From CAYMDD01 sp964409675 (lineage in GTDB: Bacteria; Pseudomonadota; Alphaproteobacteria; Rickettsiales; SXRF01), in NCBI GenBank assembly GCA_964409675.1, contig CAYPEF010000057.1, positions 1 through 14,193 on the forward strand: a DNA stretch of 14,193 nucleotides, given 5' to 3'. Position 1 is the stretch's first letter; the number at the start of each line of letters is the position of its first letter. The position numbers were made by a program, and so were the translations under genes. This document shows, piece after piece, positions 13,568 through 14,193 of this stretch. The notes under the pieces were generated by a model. The model was not told the origin of the DNA. It ran no database searches and saw only the letters and a list, made by a program, of their open reading frames with translations.

Positions 13568-13840
13568 ATGTCGAGCAATGCAGTGAAGACCAAAGAGTCG
13601 ATCATTAAGGAATATGCTACCAAGGCTGGCGATACCGGTTCACCGGAAGTGCAATGCGCGCTACTGACGGACCGCATTAACCACCTGACGGAGCATTTCT
13701 CCCAACATAAAAAAGACCATCACTCCCGCCGCGGCCTACTGATCATGGTCGGACGCCGCCGCCGTCTGCTGGACTATCTGAAGAAAACCGACGTCAGCCG
13801 TTATGAATCGCTGATCAAGCGTCTGGGTCTGAGAAAGTAA
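13568..13840 (+). CDS. rpsO: 30S ribosomal protein S15
   Basis: S15 binds the central domain three-way junction of 16S rRNA early in assembly and contributes to an intersubunit bridge. The 90 residues equal the family's standard length. Conserved segments are GDTGSPEVQCALLTDRINHL (about 21-41), the HFSQHKKDHHSRRGLLIMVGRRRRLLDYL rRNA-binding region (about 43-72) and the end YESLIKRLGLRK. A strong AAGGAG Shine-Dalgarno lies about 8 nt upstream of the ATG. It sits 171 bp after truB, behind a structured repeat, and 123 bp before pnp. Confidence 0.98.
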   Translation: MSSNAVKTKESIIKEYATKAGDTGSPEVQCALLTDRINHLTEHFSQHKKDHHSRRGLLIMVGRRRRLLDYLKKTDVSRYESLIKRLGLRK

Positions 13841-13850
13841 CCGACACGTT

Positions 13851-13933
13851 ATCCCGGCGCTGCGCCGGGATCCACCTTTCGCTTGGTATGAAAATGGGAT
13901 CCCGGTGCGCCGCAATAGCGCAAAAGCCGGGAT
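13851..13933. repeat. Tandem palindromes between rpsO and pnp
   Basis: The first palindrome is perfect: ATCCCGGCGC (13851-13860) and GCGCCGGGAT (13862-13871). The second is an imperfect copy. ATCCCGG (13899-13905) pairs with CCGGGAT (13927-13933) and TGCGC (13906-13910) with GCGCA (13918-13922). Both are followed by GGATYCAC-like sequence, showing tandem duplication of one unit. No T-run follows the first hairpin, so it is not a standard terminator. The location matches the RNase III-processed pnp leader of E. coli, which allows a regulatory role here by analogy only. Confidence 0.75.
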
Positions 13934-13963
13934 TCACATTTTTAAAAGCAAAAGGAATTACGA

Positions 13964-14193
13964 ATGTTCACTATCACCCGTAAACAAATTGAATGGGGCG
14001 GACGCACGCTGACTCTGGAATCCGGGCGCATCGCCCGCCAGGCTGACGGCGCGGTGCTCGCCACCTACGGCAACACCACCGTGCTTTGCACCGTGGTCGC
14101 CGCCAAGCAGCCGAAGCAGGACGTGGATTTCTTCCCGCTCTCCGTGCACTACCAGGAAAAGGCGTTTGCCGCCGGTAAAATTCCCGGCGGGTT
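13964..14193 (+). CDS. pnp: Polyribonucleotide nucleotidyltransferase (PNPase), 5' part
   Basis: PNPase degrades RNA 3' to 5' using phosphate and is a core part of the RNA degradosome. Only the first 76 codons are in the window; the gene runs off the right edge. The visible sequence is the start of the first RNase PH domain: IEWGGRTLTLESGRIARQADG (about 9-29), GNTTVLCTVVAAK (about 36-48), DVDFFPLSVHYQEK and the invariant GKIPGG at the edge. An AAAGGAA ribosome binding site precedes the ATG. Position after rpsO is the conserved proteobacterial order. Confidence 0.97.
   Translation, partial: MFTITRKQIEWGGRTLTLESGRIARQADGAVLATYGNTTVLCTVVAAKQPKQDVDFFPLSVHYQEKAFAAGKIPGG

Noticed and set aside
1..14193. 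CRISPR array, insertion sequence, prophage or origin
   Set aside because: No regularly spaced repeats, transposase or phage motifs, or DnaA-box clusters were seen; the only repeats are short intergenic palindromes.

Overview
The window looks like an alphaproteobacterial chromosome. The translation and transcription gene order is rimP-nusA-infB-rbfA-truB-rpsO-pnp, an encoded-CCA tRNA-Cys and a stand-alone CarD-type regulator are present, and the core genes have GC-rich third positions. The species cannot be named from the sequence. Almost everything reads on the + strand. Exceptions are a small minus-strand unit (5486 down to 4818) and a candidate minus-strand micro-gene at 11595-11509.

Region 1 (1-3435) is the end of a high-affinity potassium uptake operon: kdpC, then the osmo/K+ sensor kinase kdpD. 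A 129-bp gap between them carries an inverted repeat and a plausible kdpD promoter. The usual partner response regulator kdpE does not follow. Region 2 (3485-4432) is a single-gene unit for a CarD/CdnL-family protein with a long Lys/Pro/Gln-rich N-terminal tail, closed by a textbook intrinsic terminator.

Region 3 (4445-5486) is an accessory pocket. It holds an AT-rich small gene resembling the Trypco2 family, a convergent tRNA-Cys, and a minus-strand membrane-anchored Pro/Ala-rich protein. Region 4 (5621-14193) is the housekeeping operon. It starts at a good promoter whose transcript would begin directly with a terminator-like hairpin, then runs rimP, nusA, infB, rbfA, truB, rpsO and the start of pnp. 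These gene products cover ribosome maturation (RimP, RbfA, TruB), transcription elongation/termination (NusA), initiation (IF-2), the 30S subunit (S15) and RNA decay (PNPase).

The unusual part is what interrupts this conserved operon. Three unrecognised genes sit inside it: 10512-10877, 10890-11426 and 12026-12457. The first and third are clearly AT-richer than their neighbours. The third overlaps rbfA by ATGA and ends 6 nt before truB. Palindromic intergenic elements sit before rbfA, between truB and rpsO, and between rpsO and pnp. Two of them share a hairpin with compensating base changes. Just upstream of rbfA, on the opposite strand, a near-consensus promoter fires onto the ATG of a 28-codon leaderless ORF. 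The ylxR gene often found between nusA and infB is absent. No gap exceeds about 230 bp. No CRISPR array, insertion sequence or replication origin was seen.
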